Below are positions 11,301 to 25,000 of a DNA stretch of 64,000 nt, piece after piece. The stretch lies in assembly GCF_000321225.1 (NCBI RefSeq), contig NW_004450566.1, positions 987,399 through 1,051,398 on the forward strand, read 5' to 3'. The stretch is from Odobenus rosmarus divergens. Its lineage: Eukaryota > Chordata > Mammalia > Carnivora > Odobenidae. The notes under the pieces were generated by a model. It was not told the DNA's origin, searched no databases, and worked only from the letters and a program-made list of their open reading frames with translations. Position 1 is the stretch's first letter; each line of letters begins with the position of its first letter. A program made the translations under genes and the position numbers.

Positions 11301-14300
11301 AAACAACTATTATGGCATGTACTGCTTCTGTTCCTGTCCAGGACAGCAGTTTCAGTTCTAAGCCTTACCTCTATTAGATGGAAATTATTCTAATCCTATT
11401 TTAACTCTCCAGATATTTGACTTTTATATAGAGATGTTCCCTCCTAGCAGTTCTTAAAACAGAAAGTTGAGAGATACATAGAAAAATCTTAAAAAGCAAT
11501 TTATTTTCCCAAAAAGTACAGCAGGGGAGGTTTGCTTCTACTTGTTTTTTTTTTCTCCCAACATTTAGCACTGATGAGGAAAAACAGAACAGAGAGCCTT
11601 TATACGAACTAACCGGTTGTTCAGTAAGCACAGACCTCAAATTTCCATCCGCTTCCTTCCACTCTCTGAAGTAGGCTTCTGCCCTCCGCACGCAGGGCTG
11701 ATACTTGCGCACACACCCAAGGAGCAGCAGCTGACTCCGCAGCATGCGCTGGGAGACGGAGCCCTCATCTGTCCACGTCTGGCTATCAATGAGGTCCCTC
11801 AGCAGCCGTAGGAGGAAGGCCTGCGGGGAAAGCCACATGCGTCACCAGTACCGTCCCTGGCCATCTCGGCTTTTAGAGGAGCCGATATATCCTCAGGTGG
11901 TGGGGGTTCATTTTTAAAGTTTGATCCAACTCTTTTTTTAAAACCATGCAATTCTGTTTACATTTAATTATAAAAGGGGTCAAAAACAAGAAAATAATGG
12001 TTTTTACTATTTGCATAAAAATCTTTAATTTTTTTATTTTTGATTGTTATGTGAATCACCATACATGACATCATTAGTTTTTGATGTAGTGTTCCATGAT
12101 TCATTGTTTGTGCATAACACCCAGTGCTCCATGCAGAATGTGCCCTCTTTAATACCCATCACCAGGCCAACCCATCCCCCCACCCCCTCCCCTCTAGGAC
12201 CCTCAGTTTGTTTCTCAGAGTCCATAGTCTGTCATGGTTCATCTCCCCCTCCAAATACCCCCCCTTCAGTAAAGTGGCAGGATATGAAATCAATGCACGG
12301 AAATCAGTGGCATTCCTATCCACCAACAACAAGACAGAAGAGAAATTAAGGAGTTGATCCCATTTACAATTGCACCCAAAACCATAAGATACCTAGGAAT
12401 AAATCTAACCAAAGAGGCAAAGAATCTGTACTCAGAAAACTATAAAATACTCATGAAAAAAATGAAGAAAAAAAAAAAAAAAGGAAAAACGTTCCATGCT
12501 CATGGATTGGAAGAACAAATATTGTCAAGATGTCAATTACCTAGAGCAATCTACACATTTAATGCAATCCCTATCAAAATACCATCAACTTTTTTCAAAG
12601 AAATGTCTAACAATCTTTTATAAATACACCTTTCTCTATTTAAAAACCACGATGAACTGCCACTTTTGAAACAAACTAAGTTTACAGGACTAAATTTTGA
12701 GAGCAAATTATACACATTTTGCCAAAAATAACAATTTTGTGCCTCTTCCTCAAGTCCCTGAGTCATGGAGTATCTTAAGAGTAACCATCAAAACAAGATA
12801 CCACCTCACACCGGTCAGAATGGCTAAAATTAAACAAGTCAGGAAACAACAGATGTTGTCAAGGATGCGGAGAAAGGGGAACCCTCCTACACTGTTGGTG
12901 GGAATGCAAGCTGGTGCCGCCACTCTGGAAAACAGTATGGAGATTCCTCAAAAAGTTAAAAATAGAACTACCCTATGACCTAGCAATTGCACTACTGGGT
13001 ATTTATCCAAAGGATGCAGAAAGAGTGATTCTAAGGGGCATCTGCACCTCAGTATTTATAGCAGCAATGTCCACAATAGCAAAAATGGGAAAGAGCCTAA
13101 ATGTCCATTGACAGATGAATGGATAAAGAAGGTATGGTGTGTATGTATATATATGCAATGGAATATTACTCAGCCATCAAAAAGAATGAAATCTTGCCAT
13201 TTGCAATGATGTGGATCCAACTAGAGGGTATTATGGTAAACGAAATAAGTCAAAGAAAGACAAATACTATATGATTTCACTCATATGTGGAATTTAAGAA
13301 ACAAAACAGATGAGCATATGGGAAGGGAAGGAAAAAATAAAATAACAGGGAGGCAAACCATAAAAGACTCTTAACTACAGGGAACAAACTGAGGGTTACT
13401 AGAGAAGTGGGTCAGGGATGGGGTTACTGGGTGATGGACATTAAGGAGGTCACATGATATAATGAGCCCTCATTAACCCATTAACACTGGGTGTTAAAAG
13501 CAAGCGATGAATCACTAAATTCTACCCCTGAAACTAATAATGCATTATATGTTAACTTGAACATAATAAAAATTAAATAGGGTAACCATCCAAGGACAAA
13601 ATGAAATAAAGGATTTGCAAAAAGAAGGGAATAACAAATCCGTAAAATTTAAGTACAGATTCTTAGAGTGCTGTGGCTTTAGTGTTGGAATGAAACCCAA
13701 ATCTTTGCTATTTAATCCAAATACTAATTCTGATGTACTTTTCTTTTATAGGAAGACATACATATATATACAATGGTAAGGATGCTTTCCCACACCCACA
13801 CAAAAGCAAACCAGTATGTAACTATTCAGTTTATTGAAGGCTTCTACCTTGAATTGATTTTCCACTTCATTCATATCTCTTTTCTCCATTAATTTATACA
13901 TAGGTATCAGCTCATTCAAACCTTGGAACACTGGCATAATTTCAGTTTCACGTTTCAAGTACAGGGTTAAATCCAACGCTTTTTCAATTGATAGCTTCCC
14001 ATTGCTGGCAAGAGATACCATGGTTAGCAGTTTAAACAAAAACCAGGAAATCAACTTTTTGTTTCAAAAGATATTTTAATCTCCCAGCAAAACATTCAAT
14101 CAGATATAAATGCCCTCCTTATTAACAGTGACCTTTATATAAGTATCTTTTCTTTCACATATAACACTGGCTTATTTACCACTGTGAGGGAAGTTTCTTG
14201 AAAAATAATAGAGACAATGCTAACTCGTGGTGAAGACAAAATGGAGACAGGTCAGTGTCCGTCCCTCTAAGAAGCAACAGACTGGGTGGGTGCTCAACAT

Positions 14301-17300
14301 CCAGAGTAAGATGGTGATTTTTATCAAAATCAGTAACGTTGGTCAGAGAGACTGCCACCCAATCAAAAGTCTGAGTGTCTGGATTAAACACATTCCTGTC
14401 TCCATTTCAGAAAGAAAGTGAATATAGATAAAAACGTTCCATTATGAAATAAAAAAAATCTTAAAAACAAACCCTTCATTATGGAGGGCAGGTGTTCAAA
14501 GTCTCAGTGGCAGGGTATATGTTAAGTACAAAACCCTACAAGAAATAAGCAATACTATTACAGAGGGAAAGAGTCTCAGGTAGGCAGAAACAACCGGATA
14601 AACCACTTCTATCTTTATCCCCCATTGCCTTTGCCACCCTGAGAGGTCCAGCAAATGAAGAACCCAACATTTAGAACAAAGGGACATGGGAAATGAGGAG
14701 AATTAGAGAATCATTTCTTCCCACCTGGGTCACTGCCCTGGGGACTGGAGCTCTGCCTAAATACTGAAGAATTTTGAGTTTCAGGCTTAGGAACCATTTC
14801 CTTAAAAACCACTGGCATAAGGCAAAAAAATTAGAGTGAACACTGTCCTCAACAACTCAAACGTCATGTGGTTGGGCCACATTTTCTAAGCTCTATTCCA
14901 TAAAGCTTCCATTAAATTCAGGCATCCAGTTTGAGGAATGTGGGGGGAGAAATCCTTTAACCCAAGAGACAAAAATGCAAACAACTGGGTACTGAGCCAC
15001 GTGGTCTTCTAAGAAGGCTTCAAAAATGTGAAAGACCCAGCAGGGCAGAAACCTCCTGAGCTTTAGGATGGCCAGAAAAGCTACAGGACAAGGCTTTAGG
15101 GATGAGGGGCTTCTCCACAAGGTTGATCTCCTGGTTTTCTGTACTTTTGCATCGGTCTGACCTAAGCTGTTAGTAAGATGAAAATACAGATTACTTGCTT
15201 TAGCTTACTCTGTAGACACAGACACGTGGTTAATCCTAAGACTAAAAGCAACCTTGGAATTTAAGAAGAACTTAGGGGAAAACACCCTTCAGCTTCTTAC
15301 TAGCAAGTAATCATTTTCATCTTTAGAAATTAAGCGTTTGAATGCTAACAGCTGCTTTCAGAAATAAACCAGCACCTTGAGGAGTATTACCTGACGAGCT
15401 GAAATGCATTGTTGATGAGACTGGCCCGGTCATTGCTGCTGATTGTTGTGTGTGCGCCTTTTAAAAGGCCAGTCAAAGAATCCCACCCATCATCCTCATA
15501 ATGCACAATGTAATAACCGTTCATTCCAACATTAAATTTGATCCATTCTACCTCTTCTGGAAGGATGAGCACATCTAGAGCAAATAAAATAAATCATAGC
15601 TCCATTTTCTCTCTTGACCGATGAAAGCTGTTCTGATCAGAGACTGGACAAAGAAACTAAAGGCAAGTTGAATATTGAACAATTTTAATACTGAAATGAG
15701 TTTCATATTGAACACATTTCTTTTAGAAACCAGAAAAGTCCATTCCAATAGGCAAAAGCCAGCACTAGCTTTCGGCACCAAGTTTTTGAGATTTATAGAT
15801 CGATGAGAAGAATACAGCCACATTTCAGGCCATACATGAGACATGATCCAGCAGTGTTAGTCAAAGAAGGGGGGATTTTCACCAGTAATCCCTCCTTCTT
15901 AGTATTATATAACTTAGCTGCTGTAATCTCTATCTGGCAAGACACTGGCTTTCTTTTTTTGCCACCAGAGACAACTTCTATCTTCACTAGAAATTGAAAG
16001 CCAACAATTTGCTGAATATAAAGGTTGACCTGATCCTTCGGTTTTAACCATGATAAATAGTAAAACAAACGCAGTAACTAAGTCTTACATATTTCCAGTT
16101 TCTTCTGGACTTAACCTAGTTATTTCTATGGCAAGTTACCTGTTTTTGTCTTCAGCAAAAATCTTTGAACTGAGTCTGATTTGCTGGTAATGAATGTCAA
16201 TGGAACATGCCACAGGTACCTTAAAGAAAGGACAGATTATTTGTTGATTCAGTCCAACAAACAGTTATTAAATCATCTATCATATACCAGACCCGGGCTA
16301 GTTTAAATGATGGTACCAAAACTACTATAGCCAAGAGGTCAAGATGTCACCAGCCTGTTTTCCAGCTTTGCAAGGGGCGTCAGCTCAAGCACTATTCATT
16401 CTTCTTGGACTTCTTCAGTAGAGCTGGGAATTTGGGCTCCAGTGATCCCTAGCATCCTCTGCAGAGGTTGGCTGATTGGAACTCAGAGGTCCTACCTTAA
16501 AGACCGTGGCCACTATAAATGGCACAAATTGACATCATGTGACTTCTACATCATTTGTTAAGAATAGATTATCACTTCAGTGGAATTCCTGTCAATGATG
16601 CACAAGCTGAATCTCATCATGAAGAAACAGCAGAAAACAAAAACTGGAGGACAGTCTATTAAAAAAAAAAAACTGGCCTGTGCTCTTCAAAAATGTCAAG
16701 GACAAGGAAGAAAAATATTGAGGAACTGTTTCAAGAAAAAAAGAAAAAAAATACAACCGAACATATGTGACAATACAATGTGAGCCTACACTTAATCCTG
16801 AACCAGAATTTTTTTTTGCTATAAAGAGGTTATTAGGAAAACTGGAAAAGTTAAATCAGGTTTATAGATCAAAGTTATTAGATCAATTTCATAATTTTGA
16901 TAATTATACTGTGCTTACATAAGTGAACGTTCTTGTTTTTTATGGAACTATCACACTGAACTATTTCAGGATACAGGACATCAGGTTTCCAACTTACTTG
17001 CAGTTAAAAAAAAAATATGCTACTGTGGATCCAGGAGGGCAGCATAGGAGGACATCGAACTCCTCTCCTCCTGTGGATACACTAAATCTATCCCTACATA
17101 TAGAGCAGTTCCTCCTGAGGAAGAACTGAGGGCTGACTGACTAGCTTCTGCACAACACATGACAGAGGGACCGCACAGAGAAGGCAGAGGCGGGACAGGA
17201 TAACGGCAGGAATCCCATCCCGACGCAGTGAGGGGCGCTATTACTGAGGGCCTCACACAAAGACTTGCCCACCCTGGGATTTGAGGAATAGCAATGTAAA

Positions 17301-19006
17301 GAATAACTAAATTATAAGTGAAGGAAAATCCACTAACTCTAGATCATCCACCAAACGGTGGGTAAACCGCTAGAACTCTCTGCAGTCGTAGGCACTGGTG
17401 AGCACCACTGTGTACATTCTCCCCCAACCAGGATATTGTGGACAGGAGCAGGGTTCAGTCACTCTAGCCAGCTGCTTAGGTCCACCCCAGCACATCCAAG
17501 GCCCCTAGCCCACACCAGCTCCAGTCGTCCTGCCACGATGGCCCCAGCAGAGTACTCTGGGACCTTCCTGGCTTATACCCAGTCAAGCCCCAGCCATCCT
17601 ACCACAGCAGGACAACCCAGGACCCTATGGACTGCACCTGGTCCCACTCCAGCTCTAGACATCCTACCAGGGCAGCACCTCCCCCAACTCCAGCTGTTTC
17701 TCCAGGGTGGCCCAGCGAAGGAGTGCCTCAGAGCTCCCCAGTCCATGCACACTCCAGCTCTAGCTGTCTCACCAGGGCAGCTCCGGCACAGTGTTTGGGA
17801 ATCCTGGGCCCATGCCCTCTCCGGCTCCAGCCAGATGGGGCATTTCCCCCATCCCACTCCAGCTTCAGCTGGACAGCCAAAGCCACTAGGCACATGCAAC
17901 CTACACAGGTTACACTAACTCACAGAAATAGACATATGAAGTCAAACAAACTAAGGACACCAAGGATTATATTCCCAACAAGAGAAAATGAAAAAAATCC
18001 CAGGGCAAAAAAAAAAAAAACCTAATGAAATAGGTAAGTAATTTACCTGATAAAGAGTTCAAAATAATGGTCATAAAGATGTTCACTGAACTAAGAACGG
18101 AAGAATACAGTGAGAACTTCAATAAAGAGAAAATTTAAGTACCACATAGACGTCACAGAGCTGAATAATAACTTAGGAAAAATACAATACAAGCCATCAG
18201 CAGATTGGATGATACAGAACAGATCAATAATCTAGAAGATAGAACAGTGGAAATCACCCAATCAGAAGAGCAAAAAGAAAACAATTAAAAATGAGAACAG
18301 TATATAAGGGACCTCTGATCAAATGGCAAGTGACATTCACATTCACATTATAATGGTCCCAGAAGGAAAAGAGGGAAGAAAGGGGCAGAAAACGTAAAGA
18401 AATAATGGTTGAAAACTTCACTAACCTGCGGAAGGAAATAAACATACAGGCCCCAAAAGCACAGAAACTCCCAAACAAGAGAAATCCAAAAAGATTCACA
18501 CCAAGACATATTTCAGTTACAATGTCAACAATTAAAGAGAAAATCTTAAAGGCAGCAAAAGAAATACAAACTCACATACAAGAGAAACCCTAAGGCTATC
18601 AGCTTATTCTTCAGCAAAAACTGTGCAGACCAGAAAGGAGTAGCAGAATATATTTAAAGTGCTGAAAGGGGCAAACTTAATACCACAAATGACCTACCCA
18701 GCAAGGCTATTATTCGAAAGAGAAGGAGAGAGAGATTTTCCAGTATAAGCAAAAGACAAAGGAGTTCATGACCACAAACCAGCCTTACAAGAAATGTTAA
18801 GGAATCTTAAGAGGAAAAGAAAAGGCCACAATAGAAATAAGAAAAAGAGAACTACAGACCAGTATCTCTCATGAATATAGATGCAAAAATCCTTAACAAG
18901 GTATTAGCAAACTGAATCCAACAATACATTAAAAAAAAAAAATACGCCACAATCAAGCCAGATTTATTCCCAGGACGCAAAGGTGGCTCAGTCTCTCTCT
19001 CTCTTC

Positions 19007-19055
<49 letters not shown>

Positions 19056-22000
19056 TCAACATGATACATCCCATAAGGAAAAGGATAAACTATAGGATCA
19101 TTTCAAAGATGTAGAAAAAGCATTGGACAAAGTAAAACATCCATTCATGATAAAAACCTCTGAAAAGTAGGTACAGAGGAAACATACCTCAACATAATAA
19201 AGGCCTTATATGCAAACTCACAACCAACATTGTACTCAATGGTGAAAAACTGAGTCCTCTTCCCCTAATGTCAGGAACAAGAGAAGGATGTCACTCTCAT
19301 CACTTTTAATCAACATAGTACTGGAAGTCCTAGCCATAGCAATCAGACAACATTAAAAAAAAAAAAAGGCATCCAAATTGGCAAGGAAGAAATAAAATTC
19401 TCATTATTTGCAGATGACATGATACCATACGTAGAAAACTCTCAAGGCTCCATTAAAAAACTACTAGAACTGATATCTGAGTCTAGTGAGGTCATGGGAT
19501 ATAAAAATCAATGTACAGAAATCTCTTGCATTCCTATACACTAATAATGAAACAGCCGAACATGAAATTAAGAAAACAATCCCACTTGCAATTGTACCAG
19601 ACACAAAGTATCTAGGAATAAACTTAATCTAACAGGTGAAAGACCTGTATTCTGAAAACTATAAAAACACTGATGAAAGAAATTCAAGACGACACAAAGA
19701 AATGGAAAGACATTCCATGCTCATGGAATAGAAGAACAAATACTGTTAAAATGTCTATGGCACACAAAGCAACCTACAGATTTAACACAATTCCTATCAA
19801 AACACCAACAGCATTTTTCACAGAACTTGAACAAACAATCCTAAAATGTGTATGGAACCACAAAAGACCTCAAATAGCCAAAGCAATCTTGAAAAAGAAA
19901 AACAAAACTGGAGGTATCACAATGCCAGATTTTAAGTTATATTACAAAATGGTAGTAATTAAAACCATATGGTACTGGCCTAAGAACAGACACAGAGATC
20001 AATAGAACAGAATAGAAAACCCAGATCATATGCTTAATTAATCTTCGACAAGAGAGGAATGAGTAAACAATGGAAAAAGGTCTCTTCAACAAATCATGTT
20101 GGCAAACTGGACAGCTACATGCAAAAGAATGAAACCATACCACTTTCTTTCACCATACACTAAAATAAACTCAAAATGGATTAAAGACCTAAATACAAGC
20201 CCTGAAATCAGAGAAGTCCTTGAAGAGAGCACAGGCAGTAAGGTCTCTAACATCGGCTGTAACAACTTCTTTCTAGATAGAGGTCTCTTAAGGAAAATAA
20301 AAGCAAAAATAAACTACTGAGACTACATCAAAATAAAAAGCTTCTGCACAGTAAAGGAAACAGCCAACAAAGCTAAAATGCAACCTATGGAATGGTAGAA
20401 GATATTTGCAAATGATGTATCCAACAAAGGGTTAGTATCCAAAATATATAGAACTTACCAAACTCAACAGCCAAAAAATAATCCAATTAAAAAATGGACA
20501 GAAGCCATGAACAGACATTTCTCCCAAGGAGACATCCATATGGCCAACAGACACATGAAAAAAAATGCTCGACATCACTTACCAGGGAAATGCAAATCAA
20601 AACTACAATGAGATATCACCTCACACCTGTCAGAATGGCTAACATCAAAAACACAAGAAACAAGTGTTGGTGAGGATGTGGAGAAAGGGGAACCCTCGTG
20701 CACTGGTGGTGAGAATGCAAACTGGGGCAGCAACTCTGGAAAACAGTATGGAGGTTCCTCAAAACATTAAAAATAGAACTACCCCTATGATGCAGCAACC
20801 GCACTTCTGGGCATCTACCCAAGGAATATGAAGACACTAATTCAAAGGGATACATGCACCATGATGTTTACAGCAGCATTATTTATAATAGCCAAATTAT
20901 GGAAACAGCCCAAGTATCCATCAATAGATGAATGGATACAGAAGATATGGTACATGTATAAATAATGAATATTACTCAGCCATAGAAAATGAAGTCTTGC
21001 CATTTGCAACGACATGGATAGAACTGGAGAGTATAATGCTAAGCGAAATAAGTCAGAGAAAGACAAAAATACCGTTTGATCTCACGCATGAGTGGAATTT
21101 AAGAAATAAAACAAACAAGGACAAAAAGAGAAACCAGGAAACAGAAACAGACTCTTAACTATAGAGAACAAACCAATGGTTACCAGAGGGGAGATGGGTG
21201 GGAGGGGATGCGTGAAACAGGTGATGGGGATTCAAGAGCACAGTTATCATGATGAAAAGAAAATAAAGTAATAAAAATAACAAGTACAGGTAAGAATGAG
21301 GAGGAAATGGAAGGCTCCGTTTTCCTGATGCTGACAGTGTAAATTGGTGCGGTCACCATCATAAACAGTATGTAGGTCGCTCAGAAAATTAAAAATAGAA
21401 CTACACTATGATCCAGGAATCCTACTTCTGGGTATTTATTCAAAGAAAATGAAAACACCCACCTGAAGAGATACATGCACCTGTGTGTTCACTGCAGCAT
21501 TGTTTAACTATAGCAAGATACGGAAGCAACCTACATATCCACTAATAAATGGATAAAAAGATGTATATATACACATATGTACATACACGCACAATGGAGT
21601 ATTAACCATAGAAAAGAATGAAATCTTCCCATTTTCAACAACAGAGATGGACCTGAAGGATATTATGCTAAGTGAAAGAAGTCCTACAGATAAAGACAAA
21701 TACCGTATGATTTCACCTATACGTGTAATCTGAAAAACAAAACAAAACAGAAAGACTCAAATAAAGGAAACAGACTGTTGGTTATGGGGGGTGATGCAGG
21801 GCGGGGGTGGGGAGTGAAATAGGTAAAGGAGATTAAGATACAAACTTCCAGTTTTAAAATAAATAAGTCATGAGATGTACGGTGTAAGGAATACAGTCAA
21901 TAGTACTGTAATAACTTTAGCGACAGATGGTAATAAGATTTAGCGTTGGTATTTTGCAATGTGTAAATATACTGAATCAGTATGATGTATATCTGAAATA

Positions 22001-25000
22001 GGTTTGTTACAGTTTGTTAATTATAATATACATATGCTATATGGAGAGGATACAAAAAGATAAAGAGCACATTTTTAACCATATTTTGGATTTTACATGG
22101 AAAGCTTCTATTTTAGGTTTTATATACATATTTCAGGTTAGATGTAAAGAGAGGAGAGAAGGGGAGGGAGGGCGAGAGAGAATGATAGAGCAAATGTGGT
22201 CAAGAGTTAACATATGCGGGGCACCTGGGTGGCTCAGCTGGTTGAGCGTCTGCCTTGGCTCAGGTCATGATCCCGGGGTCCTGGGATCGAGCCCCACATT
22301 GGGCTCCCTGCTCAGTGGGAAGCCTGCTTCTCCCTCTGCCCCTGCGGCTCCCCCTGCTTGTGCTTTGTCTGTCAAATAAATAAAATCTTTAAAAAGTCAA
22401 CATATGTGTATCTGGGTAAAGAATACACAAGCATTCTTTGTGCTCTTCTTGCAACTTCTCTGTAAGTCTGAAAGTATTTCAAAAACAAATTTTTTTTTAA
22501 GTACTGTCCATCTAGGGTCAGTCAAGGTGCACTATCTCCTTTCCAGTGGTGTCCTTCTGAAGTATTAAAACCAACAAACAGGCTCCAGGATCTAATGTAG
22601 ACCTCCAAAAAACAGGCTCTCATAATCCCCAGAAATCACCTGAATGTTTATGTCCTCAGCTCCAACCCAAATGCCAGGCACTATCGGCATTTAGTGGCAG
22701 TTGCTTAGTTTAGAGGTGTTTCCAGTTAGTAACTGGAATTACCATCCCATCAAACTACAGAACACGGGAATGTTAAAATACTGATACATTATGAGCTTTA
22801 CTGAGATGAACCAAGGTTGAAAGCCACACTTATCCTCTTGGGAAGATGGTGGTGTGTAACTCGACTTCACAGGATACAGAGATTTAACTGAAATATTTTA
22901 GTGGTCAAGACAAGAGCAGTCTGAAAAATAAAGTCTCCCCGCACAAGGCAGGTGTTACCGAGGCAATAGCCCCAAGTTTTCCACCCTGAACATTACCCAG
23001 TTTCTGAGGCGTCCTCGGGTGCTTTCCTGTAGTGCTCCTGCCTCATGTGCACGTTCTTCCCCCTCACCGTGACCGTTATCAGGGGAAAGCCCTTCTGCAG
23101 CGTCCACGTGTTCATCATGGTTTTTACATCAAGGCCTTCCTGTCGCCAGTGCTGATACAGACAGAAAACAGATCCGTGAGTACTCGCCCAACGCTGATGG
23201 AGAGCCCAGGCTTGCGCTCACCAGGCGGCTACCTGTTCACAACCCCTGACCCCTTGCTCTGCTTGCCAGCCCCTGCCCACCTCCCTTCCCCACACTGCGC
23301 GCTGCCATGGCCTTCCCATCCGAGTGCAGACTGCTCGCTTTTCTGTTCTCTTCCTCTACCCACAGGTACAGGTCACGGCTTATGAGCATGTACTGTGTCT
23401 GGTTCTACCGGGCATCCCTTGGTCTTGGCACACTGCACCCAGCAATGCTGGCTCAGACAAGCAAGGTGGGAAAAAATGTTCAGCCGCTAGCCTGTACTTC
23501 CCAAGTGCTAACATCAAGATGGTCCACACTCAGCAGTTGTAAACTCAAAAGCCGATACATTCTTTGATACTAAAAAAGCTTCTAAGGATATTTAAGAGCC
23601 AGTCAAAGGATAAAAACACTACATAACAAATCTACTGTACCCCTGAAACAAATAATACATTATATGTTAATAAAAATGGATAAATAAAAATAAAAATAAA
23701 ATTCACACTGGAAAAAAAATAAAATGTTCACAAAAGGCAAAACAAAACAAAAAACCTAGAAATCACAGAGTAAAGCAATCTCTAAAAACCAAAAAGCTCC
23801 CAAAAATGAAAATATGGTGAATAAAATTCAGCTGAATCTCTAGACTCAACCTCCACTGCCTATGAAAATACTCCACAAGTCCAGATAAACAGACTCATAT
23901 TGTTTTGAGACTCAATTATTATGAATTCTTTACAGCTTAGCAGTTAAAAACGTGAGTTAGATCTAAATTCAATGCCCACGCTGCAATCTACTCAACATAT
24001 GCTTTTGGATTTCACATTCCCATCTGTTAAGCTAGAAGTACCCCGCTCACAGGTTTACCCCGAGATGTAAAGGAGTCAAGTGCTTAGCACGTGCCTGACA
24101 CGCAGTAAGTGCTCAAGGATGCCTGCTGCCCCTATTTGTTTTTTCCACAAATGAAGACCTATAGAAAGGACCCACGTGGCCTGACGGATACAGCCCCAGT
24201 GTACCACAAAAACAGGTCATAAATTCACTGCTTTCCAGAGAACGAAGCTGAACGAATTAGTACCAGTGATATGTGTTACCCACAAAGGTTATGCAACTCC
24301 ATGTAGACAGCTTTTAAGAGAAACTGTAAAAAGCCTGTCAGTCAGCTACAGTTTAAGCACAATCTTATGTGGAGTTAGAGTGATATAATGATGGACTTCA
24401 GAGAGTCTGGCCCAGAGATTTCCCTCAAAGAATACGACGTAAGCATATGAGCTCTGGGGTCCGACGTACAGCTGTAAAAACTTACTGAGGTTGAAGATGA
24501 ATGCGGATCCCTGGAGCAAAAGCCATCCATCCTTTCTGTGCCATCTGTAGGGCAAATCTAAAAACCAAAACCAAACGTGTTATTCTTGGTTCTCTAGAAA
24601 ACACTCAGGATTCTTCACAGAGGGATTAATAAGGTGTAGAAAACCACCACCACCACAACATGGTAATAAGCCTGGTGATGCCCGAGGCAGATATAAACAA
24701 ACCATACTCACACTTGCCATACGATCCCACAGGTCCTCATTTCTTGTGTTTCTGTAGCTGTACTTCTGGAGATACTGCACAATACCGCTTTTAAATGCGT
24801 CGGCACCGAGATAATCCCTCAGCATATTCAGAATACAAGCTCCCTGAAAACACAACGTAGGTAACTGTCAGTTTAATCATCATCTAATCTGCCGCCACAC
24901 TTTTATTTTGGAGGAATTCTTTCAAAATGCAACCGTGGTAACATTTTCAAAGTCTGGTGACTTGTGACACAATTAAAGAAAGTGGGTTTACAGAAAAAGA

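Larger units (their letters stand above)
17030..21262 (+). mobile_element. Internally deleted L1 in ERAP1 intron 11, antisense to the gene
   Basis: About 4.2 kb. 17.03-17.90 kb is a GC-rich 5' UTR-like block containing degenerate tandem units. 17.93-18.83 kb resembles the ORF1-side region. Sequence then jumps directly to the ORF2 reverse-transcriptase half ('cagaccagtatctctcatga'). The RT FADD motif is seen at about 19.40-19.43 kb ('ttatttgcagatgacatga'). The ORF2 C-terminus continues to about 21.17 kb, then a 3' tail with 'aaataaagtaataaaaataa'. The endonuclease and first part of ORF2 are missing, and frames are interrupted. It cannot be autonomous. Confidence 0.8.

Noticed and set aside
17358..18025. 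Overlapping 186- and 132-codon frames rich in Ser, Pro and Gln.
   Set aside because: They sit in the GC-rich tandem-repeat part of an L1 5' block, with an antisense frame of similar length. No coding signature.
18990..19051. Dense short repeats as a possible CRISPR-like array.
   Set aside because: Simple TC/AC microsatellite in a mammalian genome, with no spacer structure.
19673..20320. Frames resembling reverse transcriptase-associated protein.
   Set aside because: Remnants of L1 ORF2 in a broken element, not a host gene.
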